64,000 nt of DNA, taken from positions 22,229 through 86,228 of the IMG/VR virus record IMGVR_UViG_3300020172_003394, one strand, 5' to 3'. Shown here piece by piece: positions 63,798 through 64,000 of this stretch. Position 1 is the first letter of the stretch; each line of letters starts with the position of its first letter. The notes beneath the pieces are model-generated. The model worked only from the letters and a program-made list of their open reading frames with translations. It made no database searches and had not been told where the DNA came from. The position numbers and the translations under genes were made by a program. This DNA is from a virus.

Positions 63798-64000
63798 ATG
63801 GCAGAAATTACGAACGAACTTTTAAAGCAAGCAATTGCAGATGCAGACGCTGTACGAGATATGGCAATTGCAAACGCAAAGCTCGCATTGGAAGAAACAT
63901 TCACACCCCAAATCAAGTCCATGCTTGCAAAGCGTTTACGCGCTGAAGCAATGGAAGCAACAGAAGGTGCAGAAAAGGCAAAGGAAGAACCATTCCAAGA
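63798..64000 (+). CDS. gp22: Prohead scaffold protein (gp22-like), 3' partial
   Basis: The ATG follows GAGAGGCACGAT. The visible 67 residues are helical and charged (NELLKQAIADADAVRDMAI, ALEETFTPQIKSMLAKRL). The position after the prohead protease is that of T4 gene 22, before the major capsid gene. It would form the inner core and be degraded during maturation. The gene continues past the window. Confidence 0.75.
   Translation, partial: MAEITNELLKQAIADADAVRDMAIANAKLALEETFTPQIKSMLAKRLRAEAMEATEGAEKAKEEPFQ

Noticed and set aside
1-64000. CRISPR array, integrase, transposase or rRNA genes
   Set aside because: No regular spaced repeats, recombinase motifs or rRNA sequence were seen on either strand, so lysogeny or mobile elements are not supported here.

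Overview
The window is a piece of a large tailed (myovirus) phage genome with T4-type head, baseplate and late-transcription genes. It is AT-rich and almost every gene reads on the plus strand. The T4-like core seen here is: gp55-type late sigma factor (19902), baseplate spike (21073), gp25 (25348), gp6 (25804), primase (42258), a gp47/gp46 recombination nuclease in one chain (43169), large terminase (52850), portal (57630), prohead protease (61006) and the start of a scaffold-like gene (63798). The host cannot be named. Two lipoproteins, one made of bacterial Ig-like (Big_2) repeats, show a Gram-negative host; their style resembles lipoproteins I associate with Gemmatimonadota, which is only a hint.

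Bases 1-15200 are an accessory region with about 31 tRNA or tRNA-like genes mixed with small cargo genes: HNH nuclease, HD hydrolase, two sulfotransferase-fold proteins, a 2OG-Fe(II) oxygenase, SpeD (the only minus-strand gene), a DsbA-like protein, PspC, a glycosyltransferase, a methyltransferase and Hsp20. The tRNAs cover all 20 amino acids if an aberrant tRNA-His at 2718 is counted. None encodes its 3' CCA. Several are abnormal: a second Gly(TCC) without G18G19, U33 or a normal T loop; class-II-shaped tRNAs with Thr and Cys anticodons; and a Ser with anticodon ACT. Five gene-free stretches between the tRNAs fold on paper into closed multi-stem structures, and one starts directly downstream of a consensus sigma70-type promoter. 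I regard these as the best candidates for an undescribed RNA system.

Bases 15200-20640 hold a metallothionein-like microprotein, a coiled-coil membrane protein, UvsE, a GT2 glycosyltransferase, an IMPDH/GMP-reductase family enzyme, a lytic-transglycosylase-like protein and the late sigma factor. Bases 20640-42210 form a long baseplate and tail operon, with a nucleotidyltransferase inside it and a PD-(D/E)XK nuclease at its end. Bases 42210-46348 carry primase and the SbcD-SbcC fusion, followed by another fibre-like structural gene.

Bases 48800-64000 form the packaging and head module: a large protein with ligase-like and NMN-adenylyltransferase-like domains, terminase, portal, protease and scaffold. 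Many small, mostly basic proteins lie among them. A dozen proteins in the window begin with a similar short amphipathic peptide carrying L/I-x-E-like sites. Beside a gp21-type protease this suggests capsid-targeted internal proteins, possibly including the ligase-NMNAT fusion and a HExxH peptidase. A phage ribosomal protein bS21 gene lies in the same cluster. A recurrent intergenic TATTTATA motif 30-90 bases before structural genes is the probable late promoter, distinct from TTGACA-N17-TATATT promoters in the accessory region.
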